From Sulfolobus islandicus Y.N.15.51 (GTDB lineage: Archaea > Thermoproteota > Thermoprotei_A > Sulfolobales > Sulfolobaceae), in NCBI RefSeq assembly GCF_000022485.1, contig NC_012623.1, forward strand, positions 1,700,501-1,764,500: 64,000 nucleotides of DNA, in the 5' to 3' direction. Each line of letters opens with the position of its first letter. The stretch's first letter is position 1. The notes beneath the pieces were generated by a model. It saw only the letters and a list, made by a program, of their open reading frames with translations. It did no database searches and was not told the DNA's origin. Positions 28,261 to 37,437 of this stretch are shown in pieces. A program made the translations under genes and the position numbers.

Positions 28261-28637
28261 TGGCTAGAATAGTTGCCAGAGGATCATTAATATGCCCTGT
28301 TTGCAAATGTTCTTTGCAGAGGCTTATATTATTAGGTTCTGGAAAATTGCTAAAAATATCCGAAGTCTCAAGGAAAGTTCCATCAACAATTTATAATGGC
28401 TTAAAGTATTATTTCTGTTGCGAGGATTGTAGGGAGAAATTTCTTAAAAATCCAGAATATTATATAAATGAATCTAAAAATATTGTCGTCTGTCCCGTAT
28501 GTTTTGTGGAAAGAGATAAGAGCAATGCAATAAAGATAGAATATCAAAGCCTAGAAGTTTATACATGTGGTTGTCCTCACTGTGAAGAGGCGTTCACAAA
28601 TGATCCCTCTTCATTTCTTGAAACTATTGAGGAGTAA
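28260..28637 (+). CDS. Double TRASH/YHS-like metal-binding protein
   Basis: 125 residues with two Cys clusters: ICPVCKC plus YYFCCEDCREKFLKNPEYY, and VVCPVC plus YTCGCPHCEEAFTNDPSSF. The C..C-EKF-NPEYY pattern is the TRASH/YHS signature, used for trafficking or sensing copper, mercury and other soft metals. Paired with the HMA protein; the set resembles archaeal mercury/copper gene groups. Confidence 0.8.
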   Translation: MARIVARGSLICPVCKCSLQRLILLGSGKLLKISEVSRKVPSTIYNGLKYYFCCEDCREKFLKNPEYYINESKNIVVCPVCFVERDKSNAIKIEYQSLEVYTCGCPHCEEAFTNDPSSFLETIEE

Positions 28638-28751
28638 AAATAATAAAGATAAAGATAAGTTTATTATAAGATTTAAGCAAAGATTTAAGATTATAATTCT
28701 TTTAATTAAATCATTAAGAATCAAAGATTTATTTTAGTCTCGTTAAAGAGA

Positions 28752-29189
28752 TTAAACATTTTGCTTCGTTCTTTTTTCTTCATATAATTTTCTTGCGTAT
28801 TCTAACACTTCTTCGGCCATTTTAATTGATTGTTGAGCGTCATAATCTGAGTAGAGTAATTCTGGTGGGGTATTCGTCTCTTCATCACCGTACATTGACA
28901 ATTCCCTTTCTTTTCTTAGAGATCTTGAGTATGACGCAAAAATATCTATTTTTTCCTTAAACCATTGTGGAAATTTATCGGCGTTATTTTTTAATATAGG
29001 GCCTACGTCATGAAATTTTGGTGGTTCTATATTAACAAGTCTAAGGCATGCTTTAAGAGAAAGCTCTACAGATTCTTGGCAAAGTCTAACTACAATATTA
29101 TATTTCTTTCTTTCATATTCTATTTTAGCTAAGTTTAGTCTCTCTTCAGCTTGTGAGATATATGAGGAGGCTAAGGAGTTAAAGTTCAA
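28752..29189 (-). CDS. HEPN-domain protein (toxin of an HEPN/MNT pair)
   Basis: 145 residues, all helical: SQAEERLNLAKIEYERKKYN then VRLCQESVELSLKACLRLVN and FHDVGPIL, the usual HEPN order. HEPN toxins cut RNA or are AMPylated by the MNT partner. The start overlaps the end of the MNT gene by 11 bases, the normal order and overlap of the pair in archaea. The usual catalytic RX4-6H is not clear. Confidence 0.85.
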   Translation of the reverse strand: MNFNSLASSYISQAEERLNLAKIEYERKKYNIVVRLCQESVELSLKACLRLVNIEPPKFHDVGPILKNNADKFPQWFKEKIDIFASYSRSLRKERELSMYGDEETNTPPELLYSDYDAQQSIKMAEEVLEYARKLYEEKRTKQNV

Positions 29190-29670
29190 TTGTATCGCCG
29201 AATTTCGAATCTTTTTTAAGTACCCAATACCATTTCTTACCCATTCTTACCCTTTCAGCTCCTAATTCCTTAAGTCTCTCCTTTAGTTTTTGTAGTATTT
29301 TAGTGAAGAATTGATTCTTGTCATAAAGTATTATCGCATCATATGCCATGTCTAAATAGAGAGGAGAAATTTTCTCTGCCTCTTCTGGCGTTTTAAGAAT
29401 TGGTGAAAGCGATATATAATAACCATTTTTCCAGTATTCATCTAAGTTTAGCTTATCCTCAACCTTAGTCTCAAATAATCTAATTCTCTTAAGCATACTA
29501 TCCTTAGGCAGGTTCTTTATAATTATTAATAAATCTACATCGCTGTCATTTCTATTATCTCCCCTAGCAACACTTCCGTAAAGTACAACTGAGGTGAGAT
29601 CATCTTTAAATTCCTCTTTCATTATTTTAACCATGTTATTAAGCAACGTAATGTAAGGCTCTTTTATCAC
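29179..29670 (-). CDS. MNT-type nucleotidyltransferase (antitoxin of the pair)
   Basis: 163 residues. VVLYGSVARGDNRNDSDVDLL holds GS (32-33) and the two Asp (44, 46) of the minimal nucleotidyltransferase family; known partners add AMP to HEPN toxins. Upstream and overlapping the HEPN gene. A short AT-rich region to 29731 precedes it. Confidence 0.88.
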   Translation of the reverse strand: MIKEPYITLLNNMVKIMKEEFKDDLTSVVLYGSVARGDNRNDSDVDLLIIIKNLPKDSMLKRIRLFETKVEDKLNLDEYWKNGYYISLSPILKTPEEAEKISPLYLDMAYDAIILYDKNQFFTKILQKLKERLKELGAERVRMGKKWYWVLKKDSKFGDTIEL

Positions 29671-29730
29671 ATGATATTATAATCCCAAAAATCTAATAAA
29701 CATGTCGTTTTAAAATCTATTATAGTTATT

Positions 29731-30860
29731 ATAGTCTTTTTCATAATAGCTGCAACAGGCTTTTAACTTCCCTCAATACAAAATATAGAAAAACATTGAG
29801 AAAAGCTTGTATTATTGTGAGATAAAACTTGTTAATAGATAATAAATCAAATATGAGAAAAATTTTCCCATACTTATACCTTCCTCAAGCATGTCATGAA
29901 ACTTATTAATCCAATACCTAGTATAATTACCCTTAGAAACCAAATAATAGAACTCATCCTCAATTCTAGAGTATAACACGAGTAATAATAAGTATTAACC
30001 CAACGCTTCAAATCCTCCCAAACCAACTCAATTGGGTTTAAATCCGGAGAATAGGGAGGCAAGAAAAGCAAAGTAATGTTAAGCCTAGAAGCAGTAGCGA
30101 AAACATAAGAAGACTTGTGAAACTTAGCATTATCAACACGACATTACCAGAATTCCTAACCCTAAGCAAGTAAAGAAAATTAGCGAAAACCCTAGAATCA
30201 ACATTGTGAGCATAAAACAAGGCTTACCATCAAACAAGGGAATACAAGCTAGAATATTAACACTTGGATAATCAACCCTAACAACATACAAACCCTAGAG
30301 GGATCATGACGAATACCAGACTCGTCCATGAAAAACACTTTTACACCCTTCTTAATAACGCCCTTCAACCTCTCCCTAAGTCAGCATCTATTGGTCTCTT
30401 CTTGTCGATCTTGTAGGGTTTTATGTAGGGTATTTTCAGTCTTTTTCTCGCTATTCTCCAAGCTGTAGCTTATTTTTACGTTGAACTTCTCCTCTATGTT
30501 TTTGCTTCCCATATGGTTTTTCCTTGTATTTCTTCTACCTTTATTTCCCTCTCGTTTACCTTCTTTTTTCTTCCTTTTCTTTCCTTGTGGAATAGGCATT
30601 TTTCTCCCTCTCTCTGGAATTCGTTGATCCATCTATATACTGTGCTTTTGTGAACTTGTAGTATTTTTGCTATTTCGCTAATTTTCATTCCTTCCAAGTA
30701 TTGCCCTAGCTTTTGTCTCGTTTAGGTTCTTGGGCTTCTTGCTAATTAGCTTCCTTTTTAAGGTCCTCAACACGCTCAGCCCAACAGCTCCCATTACTAA
30801 CACTAGATTTACTAATTTTAGCCCCCCCCCCCCCGTTACAGCTATTATGAAAAAGACTAT
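29731..30860 (-). mobile_element. IS630-family element, decayed
   Basis: The ends are near-identical inverted repeats: ATAGTCTTTTTCATAATAGC at 29731 and its complement ending at 30860, continued by TG(C/T)AAC. Inside, pieces of a minus-strand IS630 transposase: HTH (ISEIAKILQVHKSTVYRWIN, 30494-30690), scattered frames, and the end PPYSPDLNPIELVWED at about 30000-30070. Many frameshifts separate them, so it is dead. Size suits the ISC1048/ISC1078 type. Confidence 0.8.
30822..30834. repeat. Poly-C tract (13 bases)
   Basis: A run of 13 C directly inside the right terminal repeat of the IS630 element. The rest of the window has no homopolymer of G/C near this length. It may be slip-prone or mis-called. 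Confidence 0.9.
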
Positions 30861-30926
30861 AAATAACCAGAACCTCATTACTTAGGGGTGCTATATAAAT
30901 TTTCTAAATGTATAGAAGAAAAATAT

Positions 30927-31310
30927 ATGAATGAGAAGGAAAAAGGCGAATGGAAGAAAAAGATAATTCAAGGTCTACATGAGGTTTATGATCCTGAAAT
31001 ACCAATAGATATAGTTAACTTGGGATTAATCTATCAAATAGATATAAGTGATGATGGGGACGTGTACGTTAGAATAGGAGCTACAACACCAGCTTGCCCA
31101 GTTACTGAAGATTTGCAGTATACTGTCGAGCAAGTGATTAAGGAAAGCATACCGGCTAAAAGTATAAGGGTAGAGTTGGATTTAGATACGGAATGGATAC
31201 CATTAATGATGACTGAGGAGGGCAGAAAAGAGTTCATAAGAAAATTCGGTTATGATATAGTAAAGAGATGGGCTGAAAGGATGGGTATAGAGGAAGAAAA
31301 AGTCACTTAA
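30927..31310 (+). CDS. SufT/MIP18-type (DUF59) iron-sulfur assembly protein
   Basis: 127 residues from ATG 30927. GLHEVYDPEIPIDIVNLGLI and TTPACPVTEDLQYTVEQV are the DUF59 core with its conserved Asp and Cys; the C-terminal extension is charged. Family members help load Fe-S clusters or act in ring-hydroxylase assembly. The open frame reaches back to 30888 across the IS flank, but ATG 30927 gives the normal family start. Its end overlaps the convergent stress-protein gene by 8 bases. Confidence 0.85.
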   Translation: MNEKEKGEWKKKIIQGLHEVYDPEIPIDIVNLGLIYQIDISDDGDVYVRIGATTPACPVTEDLQYTVEQVIKESIPAKSIRVELDLDTEWIPLMMTEEGRKEFIRKFGYDIVKRWAERMGIEEEKVT

Positions 31311-31734
31311 CCACTAGTACTGGTATTTTAGCCTCATGAACAATTCTAGATGAGACGCTACCTAGGAATATTCTCTTAACAGTTGATAATCCCCTACTTC
31401 CAGTAACTATCAAATCAGCTCCCGCTTTTCCGGCATAGTCCATTATTGCAGTGGCAGGGTCTCCCTCAATATTTACTGCTTCGACGTTTTTAACTCCACT
31501 ATTTATAGCTTTTTCCTTAGCCTCCTCTACGTCTTTTTTAGCCTTATTATACATTTCATTTATTACCTCACTTGGTATTGGACCTAAACCCATTCCGACC
31601 AACACTGAAGTATCTATTACCTCGATTATTGTAAGCCTGGCCTCATATCTTTTTGCCAAATCGATCGCTACATCTAATGCCCTTTTGGCATTTTCCGAAC
31701 CATCATATGCTACGACTATATTTTTAAACACCAT
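31303..31734 (-). CDS. Universal stress protein (UspA family)
   Basis: 143 residues. NIVVAYDGSENAKRALDVAI at the start and GSRGLSTVKRIFLGSVS near the end give the ATP-binding G-2X-G-9X-G(S) pattern. Cytosolic dimer in known members. TATA-like ATTTATATTT lies in the 60 bases upstream of ATG 31734. Single-gene unit. Confidence 0.92.
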   Translation of the reverse strand: MVFKNIVVAYDGSENAKRALDVAIDLAKRYEARLTIIEVIDTSVLVGMGLGPIPSEVINEMYNKAKKDVEEAKEKAINSGVKNVEAVNIEGDPATAIMDYAGKAGADLIVTGSRGLSTVKRIFLGSVSSRIVHEAKIPVLVVK

Positions 31735-31903
31735 ATTTTAAATCCCCGTAATAATATAGACATACAAATATAAAAAACTTTAGCTACGTGGGCATGAGCT
31801 TGGCGATAAGAGGGAATCAATATCGTATTTAAAAGATTAAATAGTGTTTAGGCATAAGATAAAATTCTTTCTATGCTTTTGAATCAACTGTTAAAACATT
31901 ACG

Positions 31904-32698
31904 GTAGTGTCGTCGTTAAGTTATTTATATTTGTATAACGAGTATTACTTATGGGTAGGAAGCCTGTATTTAGGCAAGACGTTTCTTGTCCCTCTTGTGG
32001 TAGTCATCATGTTGTTAAGTGTGGTAGGCCTTTGGGTAGGCAGAAGTTTTTGTGTAGGGATTGTGGTAGGTACTTCTTGGGTGATGCTAGTTATCATCAT
32101 CATTCTAGGAAGTTGAGGGAGGAGGCTTTGAGAATGTATGCTAATGGTATGAGTATGAGGGCTATTTCTAGGGTGCTTAACGTACCTCTTGGTACTGTTT
32201 TCACTTGGATTAAGCGTTATGGTAGGAAAAAGCATGAGAAGTTGGTTGAGTTGTGGGGTAGGGCTAAGGAGCTGGTCAAGGGTAAGGTTGTTGCTAAGGT
32301 TGTTGATGAGATGTGGACTTACTTGTACAAGAATGCTAGGGCTTTTTACAAGTGGGTTTTCACTTGTTACGTGTACACGAAGCTGGGAGTTTACCTCATT
32401 TACTCTGTGGGGGATAGGGATGAGAGTACTTTCCTTGAGGTCAAAAAGTATTTGCCTGACGAGGGTAGATGGGTGAGCGATGATTATAACTTGTACTTCT
32501 GGTTGAAAGACCACACGGTTGTCTCGCCAGTTAACCCGAACGAGTCCTTTCATTCCTCATTAAGGGATAGGCTAATTAGATTCAAGAGAGCAACGAAGGC
32601 AGTAAATAGGAGCATTCGCACCATGATGTACTCCATAGCCCTAGTCTTATGGGAGAGAAGGTTAATCCCAGAATTTGTAGCTTAACGACGACACTATC
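31904..32698 (+). mobile_element. IS1-family element, complete (795 bp, 10-bp TSD)
   Basis: Ends G(A/T)AGTGTCGTCGTTAAG inverted at 31904 and 32698; perfect 10-bp duplication AAACATTACG (31894-31903, 32699-32708). Size and single ORF match the ISC796 type. The intact duplication suggests a recent insertion. Confidence 0.92.
31951..32685 (+). CDS. IS1-family transposase (InsA-InsB fused in one frame)
   Basis: 244 residues. N-terminal zinc finger (SCPSCGSHHVVKCGRP, FLCRDCGRYF), helix-turn-helix (MRAISRVLNVPLGTVFTWIK), then the DDE-type domain with VVDEMWTYLY (Asp), WVSDDYNLYF (Asp) and HSSLRDRLIRFKRATKAVNR. One frame makes the whole protein, unlike bacterial IS1 which needs a frameshift. ATG 31951 sits 40 bases inside the left end. 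Confidence 0.92.
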   Translation: MGRKPVFRQDVSCPSCGSHHVVKCGRPLGRQKFLCRDCGRYFLGDASYHHHSRKLREEALRMYANGMSMRAISRVLNVPLGTVFTWIKRYGRKKHEKLVELWGRAKELVKGKVVAKVVDEMWTYLYKNARAFYKWVFTCYVYTKLGVYLIYSVGDRDESTFLEVKKYLPDEGRWVSDDYNLYFWLKDHTVVSPVNPNESFHSSLRDRLIRFKRATKAVNRSIRTMMYSIALVLWERRLIPEFVA

Positions 32699-32844
32699 AA
32701 ACATTACGAATCTGCTCTATTACTGGAATTAGAGCTCCATTGAATTTTCATGAATTTGTATCTATTCTCAGCCCATGTGTGTCATTAAAGTCACGGAACA
32801 TTGCCTCGTTCATTTTCTCAGTCCGTTCTATAGAATTAAAATTA

Positions 32845-32999
32845 TTCTCCTAAAAATAAATCTATAATATTAAAAAGTGTTTGGTTAAGTCTGACTTAAT
32901 AATCCTTTATATTTAGATACCATCAATAAATGAGAATATAAATAAAAATCTGAAATCTCCTCATCACATTACCCTTGAACAACGTAAATCGAAATTCTG
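32845..32999 (-). pseudogene. 3' end of an ISH3-like transposase gene
   Basis: Read on the minus strand it gives ..RFTLFKGNVMRRFQIFIYIL and ..FNIIDLFLGE, parallel to LYTVFKGEVRREQFRILLIL and INNIDLFSRR at the end of copy B. Several stops interrupt it, and the outer terminal repeat is lost. It abuts the dipeptidase stop at 33000. Confidence 0.6.
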
Positions 33000-33938
33000 C
33001 TAGCCAGAAGATAAGTTCTCTTTTATTACCCTATAGGCGTTTTTCCATAAAACCTCTTCCTCATGTCCCTCTATTGCCCTAGCCAACTCCTTAACTCTCA
33101 AGATATTTTCAAACCCTTTTGGTGTTTCACCTATTCCTAGAAAATCAGTACCTATGGCAACGTATTCCCAACCAAACGATTCCCCTAGATATTTTATACT
33201 CTCAACAATACCATTAATTGTTGGCTCTTTAAGAGTTGATACTATAGCAGTAATGCCCATGACACCCTTAGTCTTAACGATAGCCTCTATCTCCTCATCG
33301 TCTAAATTTCTCTTGTGCTGTTTTAATCTGGTAAAGTTAGTATGGGAATCGATTACTGGTTTCTTAGAGATTGACGTAGCCTCTAAAACAGTTCTCTTAC
33401 CAGCATGGGCTAGATCTATTATTATTCCCAATTTATTAGCCAATTTGACCAATTCCTCACCCTCTGAAGTCAATCCATAATCCTTCTTAGCCATGCATGA
33501 CGATGCGAACTTATTATCGTAATTCCAAGTTAAACCTAAATTTAGAACGTGAAGTTCTTTTAAAAGATATAGATCACTGTAATCTCTTAAAACGTCAGCA
33601 CCTTCTAATGACAATAGTAGTTTAACGCCTTTTGGCTCAATATCATTAGCATTTCTCACAATTTTCACTATACCCTTCCTCTCCAAATAATAGTAAAACT
33701 TAACTTGATCTAAAAATAGTTCAAGAGAAAAATTCGTTGACCTAGTCGGATTTCCATAAAGGGTAGTTAATTCCTCACTTCTCTCGTCTAAAGTATCAAC
33801 ATGGGGGAAAATTGAGGCAAAAATTAACGAGTCGAACTCTTTAAGCATTTTTATACTGGACTGTCTATTACCTTCAATTACATCAGTCCCTACTTGGTTT
33901 GAGTAGGCTAGATCCTCGTGAAGGTCTATTAACTTCAT
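33000..33938 (-). CDS. Membrane dipeptidase (peptidase M19)
   Basis: About 312 residues. MKLIDLHEDLAYSN has the HxD-type metal start; VLNLGLTWNYDNKFASSCMA, IIDLAHAGKRTVLEATS with VIDSHTNFT, and AIGTDFLGIGETP complete the zinc site of the renal-dipeptidase family. It hydrolyses D- or L-dipeptides. The frame allows an earlier ATG (33950), but 33938 gives the family start. It overlaps the 3' end of the MFS gene by 56 bases, so the two form one unit and probably import and cleave a peptide-like compound. Confidence 0.88.
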   Translation of the reverse strand: MKLIDLHEDLAYSNQVGTDVIEGNRQSSIKMLKEFDSLIFASIFPHVDTLDERSEELTTLYGNPTRSTNFSLELFLDQVKFYYYLERKGIVKIVRNANDIEPKGVKLLLSLEGADVLRDYSDLYLLKELHVLNLGLTWNYDNKFASSCMAKKDYGLTSEGEELVKLANKLGIIIDLAHAGKRTVLEATSISKKPVIDSHTNFTRLKQHKRNLDDEEIEAIVKTKGVMGITAIVSTLKEPTINGIVESIKYLGESFGWEYVAIGTDFLGIGETPKGFENILRVKELARAIEGHEEEVLWKNAYRVIKENLSSG

Positions 33939-35079
33939 TTTTTCCTCCAAAGAACTTATAGTACATGTAAATATTTAAAGCCATTATGATACCAGAGGCC
34001 AAGAATGGTAAGTCAATCTGTGATTCTGAGAATAAGTAACCGGTTAAGCTTGTCGAACCAGAGGAAGCTGCTAATCTAGTAACTTGATTGATCCCCATTG
34101 CTCTACCTAACTCGTCTTGACTTACCATTTCCGTCATAGCCCTTTGTTGTATAGGTAGTGCTAATATTCTGATGGCAGGAAGTATAAGGTAGATTCCTAA
34201 AGATATTGGAAAGATCCTTATAAGGGGCATTATAATTGAAAGAAGCGCTCCTACACCTCTTGTAATAGCTATGCTCATCACAAATCCCATCTTCTTATCT
34301 AAAAATGGTGCTATGAGGATTAGTGTGGAAGCGATAAGGCTACTAAGGAAAGTGTATATTGACATCTCAGATTTTGGTGTGTGGTATATGATTATGAAGA
34401 ACGGAATTAGGAATGGAGTTATTAGACCTACAGATATACCATTTAATAATCCTGTAATTGAGAATTTCCCTATGACGACTTTGCTTTTCAAGGAAGCAGA
34501 CTTAGCCCTTATGTTTTTAGTCCTTATGGGAAGTAGTGCAAAAACTGATAGAAATCCCATTATTATGGCAATCAAAAACTCTTGCTCTGAACTAAATAAT
34601 CCAGCTATAAGTGAGCCAACTGAAGCGGATATTCCAGATAGAAATGTGAAAAGAGAGAAGTAAAACGTTCTATTCTCGTTCTCGATTATCTCAGTAATTA
34701 AGGCGTTTTGTATTGGCGCAACAATTCCCCCAATTCCACCTCCAGCAACTGCTCCAGTTGCAGAATACCCTCCTAATGCTGATGCGACAAGAAGTGCTAT
34801 TAGGGAGTGATTTAGGAATAAGAGTAATGCGCTTAATGGTAGCAGAAGCGAAGCTAGGATTAAAGTATTTTTCCTTCCATATAAGTCCGCGAGATAACCT
34901 ACAGCTAAGCCAAATATGGCTGTAGCAAAGGTACCAACAGTATATGCAAAACCCAAGAATAATGAGGAATATTTCAACTCAACTAAAACCAAGTAAGGTA
35001 GGATTACAAATATTATACCAGCCGATGAACTTCTTAAAACCCTTGAGATTATTAGTGAAAAAATGCTAACCCTATCCAT
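33883..35079 (-). CDS. MFS transporter
   Basis: 398 residues, 12 helices. VGYLADLYGRKNTLILASLL is the loop 2-3 MFS signature. The C-terminal 20 residues (RPSRGSSLLKPSRD) are read through the start of the dipeptidase gene in another frame. Substrate unknown; paired with a dipeptidase, so a peptide or amino-acid conjugate is a guess. Starts at ATG 35079. Confidence 0.88.
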   Translation of the reverse strand: MDRVSIFSLIISRVLRSSSAGIIFVILPYLVLVELKYSSLFLGFAYTVGTFATAIFGLAVGYLADLYGRKNTLILASLLLPLSALLLFLNHSLIALLVASALGGYSATGAVAGGGIGGIVAPIQNALITEIIENENRTFYFSLFTFLSGISASVGSLIAGLFSSEQEFLIAIIMGFLSVFALLPIRTKNIRAKSASLKSKVVIGKFSITGLLNGISVGLITPFLIPFFIIIYHTPKSEMSIYTFLSSLIASTLILIAPFLDKKMGFVMSIAITRGVGALLSIIMPLIRIFPISLGIYLILPAIRILALPIQQRAMTEMVSQDELGRAMGINQVTRLAASSGSTSLTGYLFSESQIDLPFLASGIIMALNIYMYYKFFGGKNEVNRPSRGSSLLKPSRD

Positions 35080-35115
35080 AAGTTAAAAAATATACTGTTT
35101 GTTAAATAACTATCT

Positions 35116-35894
35116 CTATTCCTCTTCTTCTACCTTTACTTCCACTTCCTTTTCGGCTTCTTCAACAGCTTTCTTCATTTCGTCAACATCCTTTTGCGGT
35201 AATGGTTGTATTGAAACTGACCAATTAGTCATTTTCAAATACTTATCCCATTTTACAACAATTCCATTATCAGTTATATCCATTGGATGCCTAACCATCG
35301 ATATCTTAGTATCCCTCATCTTCCACACGATTATTGACCTATACATTACACCCTCAACTTCATCAAGGTCTAACCTTATTATATCATCAACTGCGTGTTT
35401 TACACCTGGCCCACCAAATCCCCTTTCCCCAACTGAAACTTGACTTACGAAAATCGCAGTAAATCCTAGACCGGAAATAACTCTCTTCAATTGCATTGCA
35501 ATACTCCTAGCCATCGCTGGTTTCGTTAAGTAAAGCGTACTTACTGAGTCCACAACGATTCTAGTAGCATTTGTATCCTTTATTGCAGCTCTAATGTTTT
35601 CTGATAACTCCTTAACATCATCTATGTTTTTCACAACGTACCTCTCCCTTTGTGCGGCACTACCAATTCCACCTGTAAATGCGTCAATTATTGCGAATTT
35701 CCCTTCCCTTTCATATTTTCTCACATCCCATCCAAAGTGTTCAAAGCTTCTACGTACAGAGACGGGATGTTCCTCTAAGGCTACAAATACACCTCCTTCA
35801 CACTTTGTTAACCCGTTATATAGGAATTGTTTTCCTAAAATTGATTTACCAGTTCCCGGTCCACCTGAAACTAACACTATGTGCCTTTCTGGAA
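35116..35894 (-). pseudogene. KaiC-like RecA-fold ATPase, N-terminus replaced
   Basis: From [20 protein letters not shown] (Walker A) through [16 protein letters not shown] (Walker B) to the acidic tail [18 protein letters not shown] it is a normal archaeal single-domain KaiC/GvpD-type ATPase. The usual first ~25 residues (..TGIPGLDELLGGGI) are missing; upstream of about 35892 the DNA is a UppP gene in the opposite sense. The open frame runs back to an ATG at 36012 through antisense UppP, giving an artificial 40-residue leader; an in-frame GTG two codons before PERH could also initiate. Probably damaged. Confidence 0.75.
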
Positions 35895-36217
35895 TGACCA
35901 CATCTGCGTTAATATTGTTAGGCGTAAAGCCAGAGGAAGCGTTTAAACTATCCTTTATTTCATTAATACCAGCCGCACTAGGTGCAATAGGTGTGACTTT
36001 ACTTTTCAGCAAGCATGAGGTTTCACAAGCAGTTCACTCGGTAAGCCTATCCGGTTTGTTAATTTCAATCGTAGTTGCTACATTTGTTAGTATCTTCTTC
36101 ATTAACGCATTATTGAGATTTGCTAGGACGAATAAGGTAGTTGTACTCGTAATAATCTTGGGGATTATAGCAATTATTAGCGGAATCTTAAGTGGTATTG
36201 CAAAAGGTTTTTATTAA
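35891..36217 (+). pseudogene. Undecaprenyl-diphosphatase (UppP) C-terminal part
   Basis: From [20 protein letters not shown] the frame follows Upp[21 protein letters not shown], then two more helices (GLLISIVVATFVSIFFINAL, LVIILGIIAIISGILSG). UppP recycles the lipid carrier phosphate. All of the N-terminal helices and the first active-site half are absent; the segment is joined to the KaiC-like gene end to end at about 35891. Confidence 0.75.
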
Positions 36218-36237
36218 GAGATATACAAGGTTTTATC

Positions 36238-37172
36238 ATGGATGTAAAACAAAGGTTATTATCGAGTATGATTATCTCATTAGGTCTAACTATTATATCA
36301 GAGGGTATAGTATTAATGGGAATAGCCTCTCTACTTCATATATCTTTATTTTTTATATTTCCAGCTCTCGTAATTTTTTGGTTATTCCAATGGATTATAT
36401 CTCCTTATGTAGTGGGAAGAGGCGGTTATGAGGTTTTTCCAAACGATCCACAGTACGGCTGGCTTTACAATTTAGTTAGGAAAATAGCGGAAGAGTCTAA
36501 AATTAAACCCCCTAGGGTTTTCGTTATTGACGCACCTTATCCTAATGCCTTTGCTTACGGCAATAGATTAAGCGGGATGAGAGTTGGAATAACTTTACCC
36601 CTATTAAATATCCTTAACATTGATGAATTAACTGCAGTTATAGCTCATGAAATAGGGCACATAAAGCATAGAGATGTTGAGATAGGTATGACAATAGGTC
36701 TAATTCCTACAGTATTAGGATATATTAGTACGCTACTGATGAATTTCGGATATTTGGCAATATTCCTTGCAGCTGATGAAATTGAACTATTATTCGCTAT
36801 AGCAGCGTTGGCAATAGGATTTGTTATCTTCATTGTAACTTTCATCTTACAAATATTCGTCTTATGGTTTAATAGGCTTAGAGAATCCTATGCGGATTTA
36901 ACTCATTTCTAGTATTAGGAGAGGGATCGAAGGCTTTAGCTACCGCGTTAGCTAAAATTGAAATTTATATGCAAAATATCAGGATTGACCCGTTTACTGG
37001 AATTATAGTGACAGCACCACGAGTAAAGGTTGAAGATAAAGATCCTTACTTGCTGGTTGAACAGTGGTTGAGAACTAAGGTTAGTGTATTTAAGGACATT
37101 TTATCCACTCATCCTTATCCAGCTAGGAGAGCACAAATGATTTACAGGTTAATCTATGGTAGTGATATATAG
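36238..37172 (+). pseudogene. HtpX-type M48 metalloprotease with one frameshift
   Basis: Frame one (36238-36912) has two N-terminal helices, TAVIAHEIGHIKHRDVEIG (HExxH), two more helices and NRLRESYADL (third Glu ligand region). It ends HF-stop; one base added in the A run at about 36900 gives SFLVLGEGSKALATALAKIE and the rest to 37172 (..STHPYPARRAQMIYRLIYG). That is a complete ~311-residue membrane protease. Quality control of membrane proteins is the known role. Confidence 0.8.
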
Positions 37173-37285
37173 TTTTATCATAATAAATATTATATACTCT
37201 CTATACAGAGAATCTTTACAATGATCCATAAAAACGTAGAGAATAATGAAATTCAATGAAATAAAATTCGATATACGTATTCTAG

Positions 37286-37402
37286 CATAGTATTATCGCT
37301 AGAATACAGTTTGACCTATCAACGTCCATACTTGGAGACAGTTTGACGGGAATTTTAGGGAATTTGGTAAGGCAGGGAATCGTTAGAGCTGTTGGCCATT
37401 AA
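37286..37402 (+). pseudogene. Coding-like scrap, possibly helix-turn-helix
   Basis: Open stretch IIARIQFDLSTSILGDSLTG then ILGNLVRQGIVRAVGH-stop. The last helix pair looks like the end of a winged-helix regulator. No start, no family assignment. The rest of the 37173-37437 gap shows nothing else. Confidence 0.25.
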
Positions 37403-37437
37403 TACTTATATTTCTACATTCCCTTATTTTTATACAT

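Noticed and set aside
30678-30878. 66-codon frame through the poly-C tract
   Set aside because: It reads across the IS630 terminal repeat and poly-C run; membrane-like start is just the repeat translated.
31945-32553. 200-codon minus frame opposite the IS1 transposase
   Set aside because: Antisense shadow of a well-defined transposase; low-complexity residues.
35594-36217. 207-codon plus frame as one gene
   Set aside because: First 100 codons are antisense to the KaiC-like gene; only the UppP part from 35891 is coding.
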